Shown here in pieces: positions 17,414 through 27,150 of a stretch of DNA of 64,000 nucleotides (within the stretch, counting starts at the first letter, position 1; the number at the start of each line of letters is the position of its first letter). The translations under genes were made by a program, and so were the position numbers. Source of the DNA: Candidatus Dependentiae bacterium (GTDB lineage: Bacteria > Babelota > Babeliae > Babelales > RVW-14); NCBI GenBank assembly GCA_018266175.1, contig JAFEAY010000009.1, positions 1 through 64,000 on the forward strand, read 5' to 3'. The notes beneath the pieces are model-generated. The model was not told the origin of the DNA. It did no database searches and saw only the letters and a list, made by a program, of their open reading frames with translations.

Positions 17414-18643
17414 CTATGAAGAAACCTCGCGTGGAGGAAGAGCAAGAAACACTTTATTTGATTTAGGAATATTTCCTACTGAGATTATTGCACTTTTTCG
17501 AATCCCTGAATTTGGTTCAAGACATAAAATAGAAATAATATCTAGCGGCTCTTGCGCTCCGATCATTTTGCGATACCGTAATTGACGACAGATATCAATG
17601 CACACTGTAGCTCCAGGAACAAGTTCTTGATGAAATGTTTTAAAAATTTCTGGCACAAATGCAACAACCGGAAATGGATAAATACTCAAGCTTTTTCGAT
17701 ACAGCATTTGCCCAACCATTCCGTAGGACCAAAGTTCGCTATGAGACGGATTTTTTTTATCAATTTGAACTTCAACATGAATCACTTTATTTTTTTCAGC
17801 TTCACCGTCAAATCGCCTCTTGGAAAAGCCTTTAGTCGAGAAAACGTCAGAAACTTGAATCATATCACCTTGAGAATAAAAGAGATAAACATTTTTGAAC
17901 ATTGGATCCAAAACATATTTTTCTGTCTCAACTTGAACCGGAGTTCCAAGCATTACTAAGCGATTAATTGACAATTCACCTGACAATTCTTGTTGCACTG
18001 GAGCCATGTTCAGAGCAACATTTCCACCGTGGCTATGTGCAAAAATATCAACTTCGACTTCATCCGCTCCACAAGTTTCTTGTACGCTTTTTACCTCATC
18101 ACTCAATGCTGAGTACAAACACTTGGCCCATTCGATTCGGTTTTCATGCTCAAGCCTGCCGTCCCAACCAAAGGTATAGCAGGAGCAAGACTCTTGAAAA
18201 CTATCGTCTGCCTTCTTAGTTTGAACAAAAATATCACGTAACAGTTTTGATGCTTCAGTGTAACTGCACTCATCAGAATAAACATCTTCAATGTGAGTGA
18301 GCCCTTTTTCACCAAATGGTTGATAGCCATAAAAACCTCTTTTATGACGTCGGCCATCAAGATAGCTTTGATACAAAATCTTAGGTTTATTTGTACCGTC
18401 TGTAAGAGCTTGCGCTGCAACTTTTCTTAAACCATTTAAAGATGGAGCAGGCAAAATCGTTCCATGAATAAAAACAATTATTCTATGAGAAGTTTTTTTG
18501 TCCGATTTATTTTGAGGTGTCTCTTGTTGCAAATCACCTTGATCATCAAAATCATGTGATAAAGAGCTGTTGTTCAAAAAAACAGATGCTTGAAATGCCA
18601 AACAAAACAAGAAAATATGAGAAAATATTAAACATAAGCGCAT
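17414..18643 (-). CDS. Secreted alpha/beta-hydrolase, lipase-like
   Basis: The protein has 409 residues with a signal peptide (MRLCLIFSHIFLFCLAFQAS). GAGAG lies six bases before the ATG. The hydrolase core has the oxyanion-hole motif VFIHGT (57-62) and the nucleophile motif FAHSHGG with Ser204 (a GxSxG variant with Ala first). A plausible catalytic Asp is in YSQGDM (near 256) and a His in NPSHSELW (near 289). This order fits lipases, esterases and phospholipase-like enzymes. The substrate is unknown. Export suggests action on envelope or host lipids or esters. It stands alone between spacers. Confidence 0.82.
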   Translation of the reverse strand: MRLCLIFSHIFLFCLAFQASVFLNNSSLSHDFDDQGDLQQETPQNKSDKKTSHRIIVFIHGTILPAPSLNGLRKVAAQALTDGTNKPKILYQSYLDGRRHKRGFYGYQPFGEKGLTHIEDVYSDECSYTEASKLLRDIFVQTKKADDSFQESCSCYTFGWDGRLEHENRIEWAKCLYSALSDEVKSVQETCGADEVEVDIFAHSHGGNVALNMAPVQQELSGELSINRLVMLGTPVQVETEKYVLDPMFKNVYLFYSQGDMIQVSDVFSTKGFSKRRFDGEAEKNKVIHVEVQIDKKNPSHSELWSYGMVGQMLYRKSLSIYPFPVVAFVPEIFKTFHQELVPGATVCIDICRQLRYRKMIGAQEPLDIISILCLEPNSGIRKSAIISVGNIPKSNKVFLALPPREVSS

Positions 18644-18689
18644 AGATAACTCTCAATAAACAAAAAACTAAATTATGACCAAACCCCCA

Positions 18690-18721
18690 CATGCTATTTT
18701 ATTATTAAAAAAAATAGCATG
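18690..18721. promoter_or_regulatory. Symmetrical dyad containing a TGCTATTTT on each strand
   Basis: A perfect 11-bp inverted repeat (CATGCTATTTT, arms 18690-18700 and 18711-18721) surrounds a 10-base A/T loop, in the spacer between the divergent hydrolase and atpD genes. Each arm reads as an extended -10 (TGC-TATTTT) on its own strand, so it could be a pair of face-to-face promoters or an operator. It could also act as a hairpin with a short T run. Confidence 0.4.
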
Positions 18722-18881
18722 TTTTCAGCTTAGCTCGTTGAGCAAAACGTGCAAGCGGGTGCATAAGTTCAGTACATATGAGAGATTATTTCATGCAAAT
18801 ATTTTATTATACATTCTTTACAAATGCGCGTTATTTCAATACTTTGAGTTACATCGTCAGGTGAGTTACACCATAAAGTGA

Positions 18882-20378
<1,497 letters not shown>

Positions 20379-20390
20379 GATCTCAAACTC

Positions 20391-20648
20391 ATGCAAAAAG
20401 AGCAGTCTTTTAGTCTTGAAATAATCAGCTCTACTGCCCATAAGACCTTCTTGGTGACCGGCTTAGAAATAGAAAGCCCAACGGGAAGCTGCTTTATCGG
20501 ATATGGGCACATGCCGCTCATATCGGTTATAAAAAAAAAGAGCACAGTAACCTATCAACTATCCGACGGAACCTCAATTCAGCTGCAGGTAAACGGGGGT
20601 ATTTTCAATATAAGCCAGAATAAAGCGGTTATCCTCCTTGATGCATAA
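20391..20648 (+). CDS. atpC: F-type ATP synthase epsilon subunit, short form
   Basis: Epsilon is the small central-stalk subunit that couples F1 to Fo. The 85 residues correspond to the N-terminal beta-sandwich only. They contain the characteristic FIGYGHMPLISVIKK segment (residues 35-49), equivalent to the usual 'GHAPLL', and end at the strand NKAVILLDA. The C-terminal two-helix domain that brakes ATP hydrolysis in many bacteria is absent. The assignment rests on this motif and on its position 12 bases after atpD. Confidence 0.88.
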   Translation: MQKEQSFSLEIISSTAHKTFLVTGLEIESPTGSCFIGYGHMPLISVIKKKSTVTYQLSDGTSIQLQVNGGIFNISQNKAVILLDA

Positions 20649-20798
20649 TTTTTTTACATGAGTTTCATTTGACTGTTTCACCCCTTCTGATACACTGAAT
20701 CTTTCAAAAATATGTTTCCTTAGGCAAGGCGTCAACACATTCAGATGAATTATCAAAAATTATTCAGATACTAAAAATCTCGGGGTCTTTATTTCTTT

Positions 20799-22154
20799 AT
20801 GAAAACAAACGTAACGCACAAACTCATTAGATTTCTATGGGGAGATCTTGAGCCAAGTGAGTTGAAAAAGTTTACTCTTTTAGCTGCAGGTTTTTTCTTT
20901 TTGCTGGGCTCCTGGTGGCCACTTAAAACGCTCAAAGAAAGTATTTTCATCAATATGATTGGTCCAATGCATCTTCCTGAAGCAAAAATAGCCTCAGTTT
21001 TGCTGTTCTTTCCGATCGTATTGCTCTACTCAAAGCTTGTTGACCACTTTGCAAAAGAAAAGCTTATTTACTTCTTTGTTGGGTTTTACACAATTGTTGG
21101 ACTGGTATTAGTTTATTTCCTCTACCACCCAACTATTGGCCTTGCAAATACTCAGGTTGACCCTTCACGAATACTCGGATGGGCTTTTTACCTCTTTGTT
21201 GAAAGCTATATCTCTTTGATGCTTTCTCTGTACTGGTCCTTTATTAACGATGTGACAACACCTGAGTCGGCTAAAAAGGGTTATGGTCTGATTATTTTTG
21301 GAACACAACTCGGTGCATTTCTCTTTATTATTTTGGGAAATATTCTTTCGTATGATACCACGCGCTATGCTGAACGAGCGCCATTTATTGCACTTATTTC
21401 CATTTTGACCTTTTTGGCAATGCCGGTAATTGTCTACATCATGACTCAAACTGTTGAGAAGAATGCTTTGACCGGCTACAGTGATCAAATAGCACAAGAA
21501 GAGGCTGAACCACTTAAAAAAGATTCTTGGGTTGGATTTCTTGATGGGCTTAAACTTTTGGTTACACATCCGTATGTTACCGGAATTTTCTTTTTGATTT
21601 CCTTTCAAGAACTTATCTCAACACTTATGGGCTTTCAAATGTCGCTTTTGGTCAACGCAACGTACACTGATCCTGGTGCCAGAAATTTCTTTTTCTTTAA
21701 CTTTGCCCTTGCAGTTCAATTGATTGCGTGCCTATTCGGTCTGTTTGGAACATCATTTTTTCAACGTCGATTTGGCATTCGCTTTTGCTTAATTACCTAT
21801 CCGATACTTTTGGGCCTTTCAATTGCGTACTACATGGTATTTCCAACGCTCGCAACAATTTTTAGTGTCATGCTTATTGCTAAAGCATTAAATTATGCCT
21901 TTAATCAACCAGCCAAAGAGGTGTTGTATATTCCAACATCTCGTAGCATCAAGTATAAATCCAAAGCTTGGATTGATATGTTCGGCATGAGATTTGCAAA
22001 AGCAGGGGGATCAATTATCAACCGCCTGATGGGACCATACATCGTGCTGATTGGAACTTCAACGCTTGGAATTATTGGCCTCTGGACATTGCTTGCAAAT
22101 ATTATTGGCAATGTTTTCAAGAAAGCTGTTGATGAGAATAAGCTGATTGAATAA
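20799..22154 (+). CDS. tlc1: ATP/ADP translocase-type nucleotide transporter (first of two)
   Basis: This is a member of the TLC (nucleotide transport protein) family known from Chlamydiae, Rickettsiales, plastids and Dependentiae. These carriers exchange host ATP for ADP or import nucleotides or NAD. The 451 residues contain 11-12 hydrophobic helices. Conserved features shared with the downstream paralog include the opening FLWGDLEPSELKKF, WWPLKTLKESIF, LYSKLVDHFAKEKLIYF, YSFINDVT-type segment YWSFINDVTTPESAKKGY, FNQPAKEVLYIPTSRSIKYK and the helical end. The symbol is a family label; substrate specificity cannot be read from the sequence. It follows atpC by 150 bases. Confidence 0.92.
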   Translation: MKTNVTHKLIRFLWGDLEPSELKKFTLLAAGFFFLLGSWWPLKTLKESIFINMIGPMHLPEAKIASVLLFFPIVLLYSKLVDHFAKEKLIYFFVGFYTIVGLVLVYFLYHPTIGLANTQVDPSRILGWAFYLFVESYISLMLSLYWSFINDVTTPESAKKGYGLIIFGTQLGAFLFIILGNILSYDTTRYAERAPFIALISILTFLAMPVIVYIMTQTVEKNALTGYSDQIAQEEAEPLKKDSWVGFLDGLKLLVTHPYVTGIFFLISFQELISTLMGFQMSLLVNATYTDPGARNFFFFNFALAVQLIACLFGLFGTSFFQRRFGIRFCLITYPILLGLSIAYYMVFPTLATIFSVMLIAKALNYAFNQPAKEVLYIPTSRSIKYKSKAWIDMFGMRFAKAGGSIINRLMGPYIVLIGTSTLGIIGLWTLLANIIGNVFKKAVDENKLIE

Positions 22155-22172
22155 CGTTTTTAGTTGCATTTT

Positions 22173-22201
22173 TTAGCTATTTTTATCAAAGATGATATAA
22201 T
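22173..22201 (+). promoter_or_regulatory. Candidate promoter for the second translocase
   Basis: A perfect TATAAT (22196-22201) with TGA directly before it forms a strong extended -10. The -35 position 17 bases upstream is TTAGCT (22173-22178), a poor match. The predicted leader is about 48 bases. The second translocase can therefore be expressed apart from the first. Confidence 0.6.
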
Positions 22202-22255
22202 CGTAAAGTTATTGGTTAGATAGGTATTTTACTCATTTTTTAAGGAGTTACTTTT

Positions 22256-23557
22256 ATGTTTGCGTGGATTGTTCGAAAATTATGGGGCGATTTATCCCCT
22301 GAAGAGATGAAAAAATTTGGCATGCTTTCTGCTATCTGCATGTTCATTCTTGGCACCTACTGGTTGATGCGACCAATTAAAGACAGTCTTTTCTCAAAGA
22401 TTGTTGGCGCATCATACATACCTCGTGCAAAGATCCTCTCATTCGTTACGGTTTTTGTTTTGATTCTCGTTTACTCAAAACTTGTTGATATGTACAAAAA
22501 GCATCAGCTTTTCTACATAATCTGTGGAACATATGGCTCACTGTTTGCAATCATTGCCTATATGCTTATGCACCCAACCATCGGCACAGCAAACACTGCA
22601 GCATCACCAGACAGACTCCTTGGATGGATCATCTACCTTGGTGTTGAGAGCTTTGGCTCACTCACCGTTCCTCTTTTCTGGTCATTTGTTAACAGCAGCA
22701 CCGACGCAACTTCAGCTAAAAAAGGCTTTGGGTTGATTATTGCTGGTACACAAATTGGTACCATTGCAGGACCAACACTTGCTACCTACGCAGTCGAACT
22801 TGGAATGTCATTCCTTGCGACCGTGGTAAGTATTGGCATTCTTTCAGTTCCAGTATTGGTCTTCATTTTCACAAAAGTTTTTCCAAGCTCAACTGTTGAT
22901 GCTGGTGGTGATAAAAAGCGTACAGGCTTTACTGAAGGCTTGAGACTGCTTTTCTCCCGTCCATATTTGATGGGTATTCTTGGTGTTGCAACTCTGTATG
23001 AGATCATTGGAACAATTCTTGACTTCCAATTGAAATTTGCAGCATCAGAAACCTATGACACAGCAGAGAAAATGACTGTTTTCTTGGCACGTTTTGGACA
23101 ATGCACCAACACCATCGCATTGATCTTTGCATTTGTTGGAACATCATTCTTCATCAGAAGATTCGGTTTGACCTTCTGCTTGGTTATGTTCCCAACCTGC
23201 GTTGCAGCAGTTATTCTTTATGCTTGGTCAGCATCTTCACTCTGGGTTCTTTTCGGATCAATGGTTGCGATCAAGAGCTTGAGCTATGCTTTGAATAACC
23301 CATGCAAAGAAATCATGTACCTTCCAACCAGTAAAGACGTCAAATTCAAAGCTAAAGGTTGGATCGACGGTTTCGGCGGACGATCTGCAAAAGCAGTTGG
23401 CTCTGGTATCAGCGATTCATTCGGTGGAGTGATGGCTAACCTTATATTCTACGGCTCCATTGTTTCACTTGGAATCGTTGGATTCTGGATTTTGATTGCA
23501 CTCTATGTTGGCCGTACCAACAAGAAGTTGACGGATTCAGGCCAAATTCTTTCGTAA
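22256..23557 (+). CDS. tlc2: ATP/ADP translocase-type nucleotide transporter (second of two)
   Basis: This is a tandem paralog of the preceding gene with 433 residues and the same 11-12-helix layout. Shared features are IVRKLWGDLSPEEMKKF, YWLMRPIKDSLFSKIVG, LVYSKLVDMYKKHQLFY, the SFVNSSTDATSAKKGFGLI segment and LNNPCKEIMYLPTSKDVKFK near residue 340. The positively charged Lys and Arg in the second and later helices are kept, consistent with a working nucleotide carrier. AAGGAG lies eight bases before the ATG, and the gene has its own promoter motif. An intrinsic terminator follows at 23580. Two diverged copies suggest different substrates, for example ATP/ADP exchange versus net nucleotide uptake. 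Confidence 0.93.
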   Translation: MFAWIVRKLWGDLSPEEMKKFGMLSAICMFILGTYWLMRPIKDSLFSKIVGASYIPRAKILSFVTVFVLILVYSKLVDMYKKHQLFYIICGTYGSLFAIIAYMLMHPTIGTANTAASPDRLLGWIIYLGVESFGSLTVPLFWSFVNSSTDATSAKKGFGLIIAGTQIGTIAGPTLATYAVELGMSFLATVVSIGILSVPVLVFIFTKVFPSSTVDAGGDKKRTGFTEGLRLLFSRPYLMGILGVATLYEIIGTILDFQLKFAASETYDTAEKMTVFLARFGQCTNTIALIFAFVGTSFFIRRFGLTFCLVMFPTCVAAVILYAWSASSLWVLFGSMVAIKSLSYALNNPCKEIMYLPTSKDVKFKAKGWIDGFGGRSAKAVGSGISDSFGGVMANLIFYGSIVSLGIVGFWILIALYVGRTNKKLTDSGQILS

Positions 23558-23579
23558 AATACTGCGCCTAAAACGCATC

Positions 23580-23609
23580 AAGGGCTGGATTTTACACCAG
23601 CCCTTTTTT
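23580..23609 (+). terminator. Intrinsic terminator after the translocase genes
   Basis: A 9-bp stem (AAGGGCTGG, 23580-23588, with CCAGCCCTT, 23597-23605) closes an 8-base loop and is followed by a T run. It lies 22 bases after the second translocase stop. Confidence 0.92.
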
Positions 23610-23614
23610 ATTGT

Positions 23615-24415
23615 TCAGATATCAATGTCATCATCAAAATCAAAATTACTCCGTGCTTCATTTTCTTCTCGAGTAGGACTCTGACCATCTAACATATCCT
23701 CGCCATCTAACCATGCTTCAACTTCATGCAATGTTCTTCCTGGAGGTTGAAAGCGCATGGTACATAAAACTGCTGGGAGAAATACAAGTGACAACTGTAA
23801 TAGCCTGAAGGCAGGAGTACTATTTATAAAACTCCACAATTGATCATGTGTTAAAAATAGACCAGTAAGAATAACTCCAACGACAATTAACACAATCCAA
23901 CTCTTTCTTTTATGATTCGCATCATCAAGGAGCAGTCCAAAATTTTCTCGTACTGTCTGATCAAAATCTTGCCGACACATTGGACAAGGCTTGTTTTCCA
24001 AAATAACTTTTTTCAAACAACCAACATGAAATTGAGGCATCGACGAAGAATGACACTCAAGCCGCTCAACCACAAGATTTCGGATAATAATATCCACATC
24101 AGAATACAATGCTCTTTTTTGAACAATTTCAGATCTATCTTCCAACTTATTGTCAAGCATTTCCCATGTAAGTTTAGTCAGATAATCCTGAGCACTTGCA
24201 TTTTTTTTCAAGATATTTTCAAGCTCATCCAGCATTTCAACAAGCTCGGGCGATTCTACCCACTCCTGAGCTAAAATTTCAAAATCATTTTGCCCTCGAG
24301 GAATCATATCTTGTAGACAAATAGAGCACGTAAAACTATTGTTGTCATTGCTCATTGCATTTGTAGACGCCACACAAAGAAGATTTATTATTAAAAAAAC
24401 TGGGACTAGAAACAT
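23615..24415 (-). CDS. Membrane protein with a RING-H2-like zinc finger
   Basis: The ATG at 24415 has AAGGAG about four bases upstream and starts a signal peptide (MFLVPVFLIINLLCVASTNA). The 266-residue product has Cys30-x2-Cys33 and then, after a long helical insert, Cys121-His122, followed by His130-x2-Cys133 and Cys144-x2-Cys147 (FHVGC...KPCPMCRQDF). The second half matches the RING-H2 pattern H-x2-C-x10-C-x2-C, including the CPxCR signature of ubiquitin ligases. The first half is stretched by about 90 residues. Two hydrophobic helices follow (about 173-190 and 203-221) and the tail is acidic. RING-type E3 activity is inferred; if real, the finger would lie outside the cytoplasm before the first helix. 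Bacteria lack ubiquitin, so a host target would be expected. Confidence 0.75.
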   Translation of the reverse strand: MFLVPVFLIINLLCVASTNAMSNDNNSFTCSICLQDMIPRGQNDFEILAQEWVESPELVEMLDELENILKKNASAQDYLTKLTWEMLDNKLEDRSEIVQKRALYSDVDIIIRNLVVERLECHSSSMPQFHVGCLKKVILENKPCPMCRQDFDQTVRENFGLLLDDANHKRKSWIVLIVVGVILTGLFLTHDQLWSFINSTPAFRLLQLSLVFLPAVLCTMRFQPPGRTLHEVEAWLDGEDMLDGQSPTREENEARSNFDFDDDIDI

Positions 24416-24470
24416 ACTACTCCTTGAAAACAAAGATGTTGGATAACTATGCGCTTTTTTTTAACTGATG

Positions 24471-24479
24471 TGTTACAAT
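24471..24479 (+). promoter_or_regulatory. Candidate extended -10 for the helicase gene
   Basis: TGTTACAAT combines a TGn extension with a 5-of-6 -10 hexamer (24474-24479). The expected start of transcription is near 24486, about 20 bases before the ATG. No -35 is evident. Confidence 0.5.
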
Positions 24480-24505
24480 AGCCAAACTTGCAAGAAAATA
24501 GAAGT

Positions 24506-26974
24506 ATGAAACAACGATTGCATATTATGAACCACTCACTCACTCAGTCTTTTAATGATTTTTTATCGGCACAACTCAATGCTCAACAACAAAAAGCTGT
24601 TCTGCAAAAAAGCGGCGGCATTCTTGTTATTGCGGGTGCAGGATCGGGCAAAACAAGAATTATTACTTCACGGATTGCAAATCTTATTTTGAATGAAGAT
24701 GTTCAACCAAAAAGCATTGTTGCCCTTACCTTTACCAACAAGGCCGCCGGTGAGATGAAAGAACGACTTGAGCGTTTTTTTCAGGGTCAGTATGCACTTC
24801 CATTTGTTGGAACTTTTCATTCCTATTGTTTGCTTTTGCTCAGATCAAATCCAACACTTCTGCCCTATGCACAATTTTCTATCCTTGATTCGGATGACCA
24901 GTTAGCACTGATCAATCGAATTGTGAAACAACATAACTTGGGTAAATTTGCAACAGCGTCACAACTGTGCGCCCAAATTTCCAACGTAAAAAATAAAGCA
25001 TTTATGGGTATGAGCATTGAAGAATTTGCAACGCCTATGCTTCGTGAAGTTTATGCAACGTATGAAGAAGAAAAAGCACAAGCACACTGTTTCGACTTTG
25101 ATGACTTGATTTTGCAAGTGCTCACGCTTTTTAAAAAGAATGATGAATTCAGAGCAAAATTTCAGCAACGAGTGCGTCACATTTTAGTCGATGAATACCA
25201 AGACACAAGTCATGTGCAACACCAGCTCCTCAAGTACATGGGACTTGATACTTCAAATAAATTTGCAGTCGATTCATTATGTGCAGTTGGTGATGAGGAT
25301 CAATCAATTTACTCATGGCGCGGCGCAACGGTCACGAACATGCTCAAATTTGAAAACGACTTTGCACCGGTTACTATGATTAAAGTTGAGCAAAATTACC
25401 GGTCCGTTGAACCAATTTTACAAGTTGCCAACAGCGTTATTTCCAATAATCGACTCCGTAATCCAAAAAATTTATGGTCCGATAAACAGGCAAAAAATCG
25501 TATTATTGTTTTAAAATGCCGCTCATCTGAACAAGAAGCGGAAGCAATTGCGCTCTTTTTAAAGTCACTGCCCTCATCAACAACGCGAAGCGAAGTTGCG
25601 ATCTTGTACCGCACTCATTTTCAATCGCGCTCAATTGAAGAAGCACTTATTCACCATGCGATTCCTTATAAAATAATTGGTGGTATCCGTTTTTATGAAC
25701 GTAAAGAGATTAAAGACCTTTTGGCATATCTACGCTTGATTACCAACCCGTACGATAAAATCAGCCTATTGCGTGTTATCAATTGCCCAACACGTGGTCT
25801 TGGCAAAAAGTTTGAAGAAGATTTAATTAACACCTGGCAGCAACAACGCTTTCTTGACTTCAAGCAACTTCTTCCGATTATGACTGAGCACGAAACCGGG
25901 GTAAAGCGGGCCTCAATTCAAGAATTTATATCCTTCTTTCAAGATCTTGATAAAGATATGTTGCCCAACCAGGCACTCCAACACATCATCAATCGTACCG
26001 AATATTTGAATTATCTACGCACTTCGTTTGATGCAAAAGAGGCTGAAACAAAAATTGAAAACGTTAAAGAGTTGCTTCAGTCGGTCTGCTTGTATGAAAG
26101 CACCCGTAAAGACCCAGGACAGGCAACCCTTGAAAATTTCTTACATGAAGTAACGCTCCTTCAAGAACAAATTCATGATGAGGAAGATGGCGACCAAGTG
26201 CAGATGATGACGCTTCATGCCGCTAAAGGTCTTGAATTTAAAATTGTTTTGCTCTCAGGCCTTGATGAAGGAATTTTGCCAAGCTCTCGCTCACTCAATG
26301 CACCTGATGCGCTTGAAGAAGAACGACGACTCTTTTATGTGGGGATCACCCGTGCTCAAGAATATCTCTTGATGTTTTGTGCCAATTTTCGCAACACATT
26401 TGGACAAATTGTTGATCAAGTTCCTTCTCGCTTTGTCAGCGAAATGCCGAGTGGTTTGGTAATGCATGCCGATATTGAAAAAATGTACCCAAGCCAAATG
26501 TCACCCTTTTTCACGCGCCTTTTGGGCGGTGTACCAGTTGAAAGCAGTTTGGTTACTTTTAATCAAAGCCCTTCCCGGTCAAGCGCATCACGACCAAGCT
26601 CTACAAACAATAATAATTCAATCCAAAATCACACCAAAAATTATGGTACTCCTCGTTCAACATCAAATTTACAGCCTTACGGTTTTACATCCAGACCATC
26701 AACAAAACCTACATCTCGTTCATCAATAATGGGATCACGCCCAACGGGGACCGCACAATCGAATAAGACATCGCAAAGCAGTGCACCGGTGAGCGTACCG
26801 AGCTCTTCATTTTCAGGTGGAGGCTGGGCAAAGAACCAGACGGTGCAGCATGCGAAATTTGGAACCGGGATTATCGTGTTAGTTGAAAAAGCTGATGGCG
26901 ATGACTATTACATCACCGCCTTGTTTAGAGCTGGTAAGAAGAAGATTCTTTCAAGCTTTTTGAGCAAGGGTTAG
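24506..26974 (+). CDS. pcrA: PcrA/UvrD-type superfamily 1 DNA helicase
   Basis: This is a 3'-5' DNA helicase for repair and for clearing replication blocks. All SF1A motifs are present: the Q motif LNAQQQKAV, Walker A AGAGSGKTRI, Ia ALTFTNKAAGEMKER, II VDEYQDTS, III GDEDQSIYSWRGA, IV QNYRS, V MTLHAAKGLEFKIV and VI LFYVGITRAQEYL. After the core comes a Ser/Pro/Thr/Asn-rich linker of about 100 residues (near 690-785), and then the conserved PcrA C-terminal Tudor-like domain beginning VQHAKFGTGIIV. The frame opens with a TTG at 24488, but I use the ATG at 24506; an ATG at 24527 is also possible. Confidence 0.95.
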   Translation: MKQRLHIMNHSLTQSFNDFLSAQLNAQQQKAVLQKSGGILVIAGAGSGKTRIITSRIANLILNEDVQPKSIVALTFTNKAAGEMKERLERFFQGQYALPFVGTFHSYCLLLLRSNPTLLPYAQFSILDSDDQLALINRIVKQHNLGKFATASQLCAQISNVKNKAFMGMSIEEFATPMLREVYATYEEEKAQAHCFDFDDLILQVLTLFKKNDEFRAKFQQRVRHILVDEYQDTSHVQHQLLKYMGLDTSNKFAVDSLCAVGDEDQSIYSWRGATVTNMLKFENDFAPVTMIKVEQNYRSVEPILQVANSVISNNRLRNPKNLWSDKQAKNRIIVLKCRSSEQEAEAIALFLKSLPSSTTRSEVAILYRTHFQSRSIEEALIHHAIPYKIIGGIRFYERKEIKDLLAYLRLITNPYDKISLLRVINCPTRGLGKKFEEDLINTWQQQRFLDFKQLLPIMTEHETGVKRASIQEFISFFQDLDKDMLPNQALQHIINRTEYLNYLRTSFDAKEAETKIENVKELLQSVCLYESTRKDPGQATLENFLHEVTLLQEQIHDEEDGDQVQMMTLHAAKGLEFKIVLLSGLDEGILPSSRSLNAPDALEEERRLFYVGITRAQEYLLMFCANFRNTFGQIVDQVPSRFVSEMPSGLVMHADIEKMYPSQMSPFFTRLLGGVPVESSLVTFNQSPSRSSASRPSSTNNNNSIQNHTKNYGTPRSTSNLQPYGFTSRPSTKPTSRSSIMGSRPTGTAQSNKTSQSSAPVSVPSSSFSGGGWAKNQTVQHAKFGTGIIVLVEKADGDDYYITALFRAGKKKILSSFLSKG

Positions 26975-27150
26975 AAAAATCAAATCTTCACAAGCAGATA
27001 CTATTTAAAAGCTTAGCAGGAATAATAGTACATCATATCCGTGTTCAGGCGTGGCTCTCCCAATCAAATTAATTTCTTGATTTGCCTAATATCTCGGAGT
27101 ATATTCCGAAATATTTTTCATTTTTTTCCCATTTTCATCAACTTATAGGA

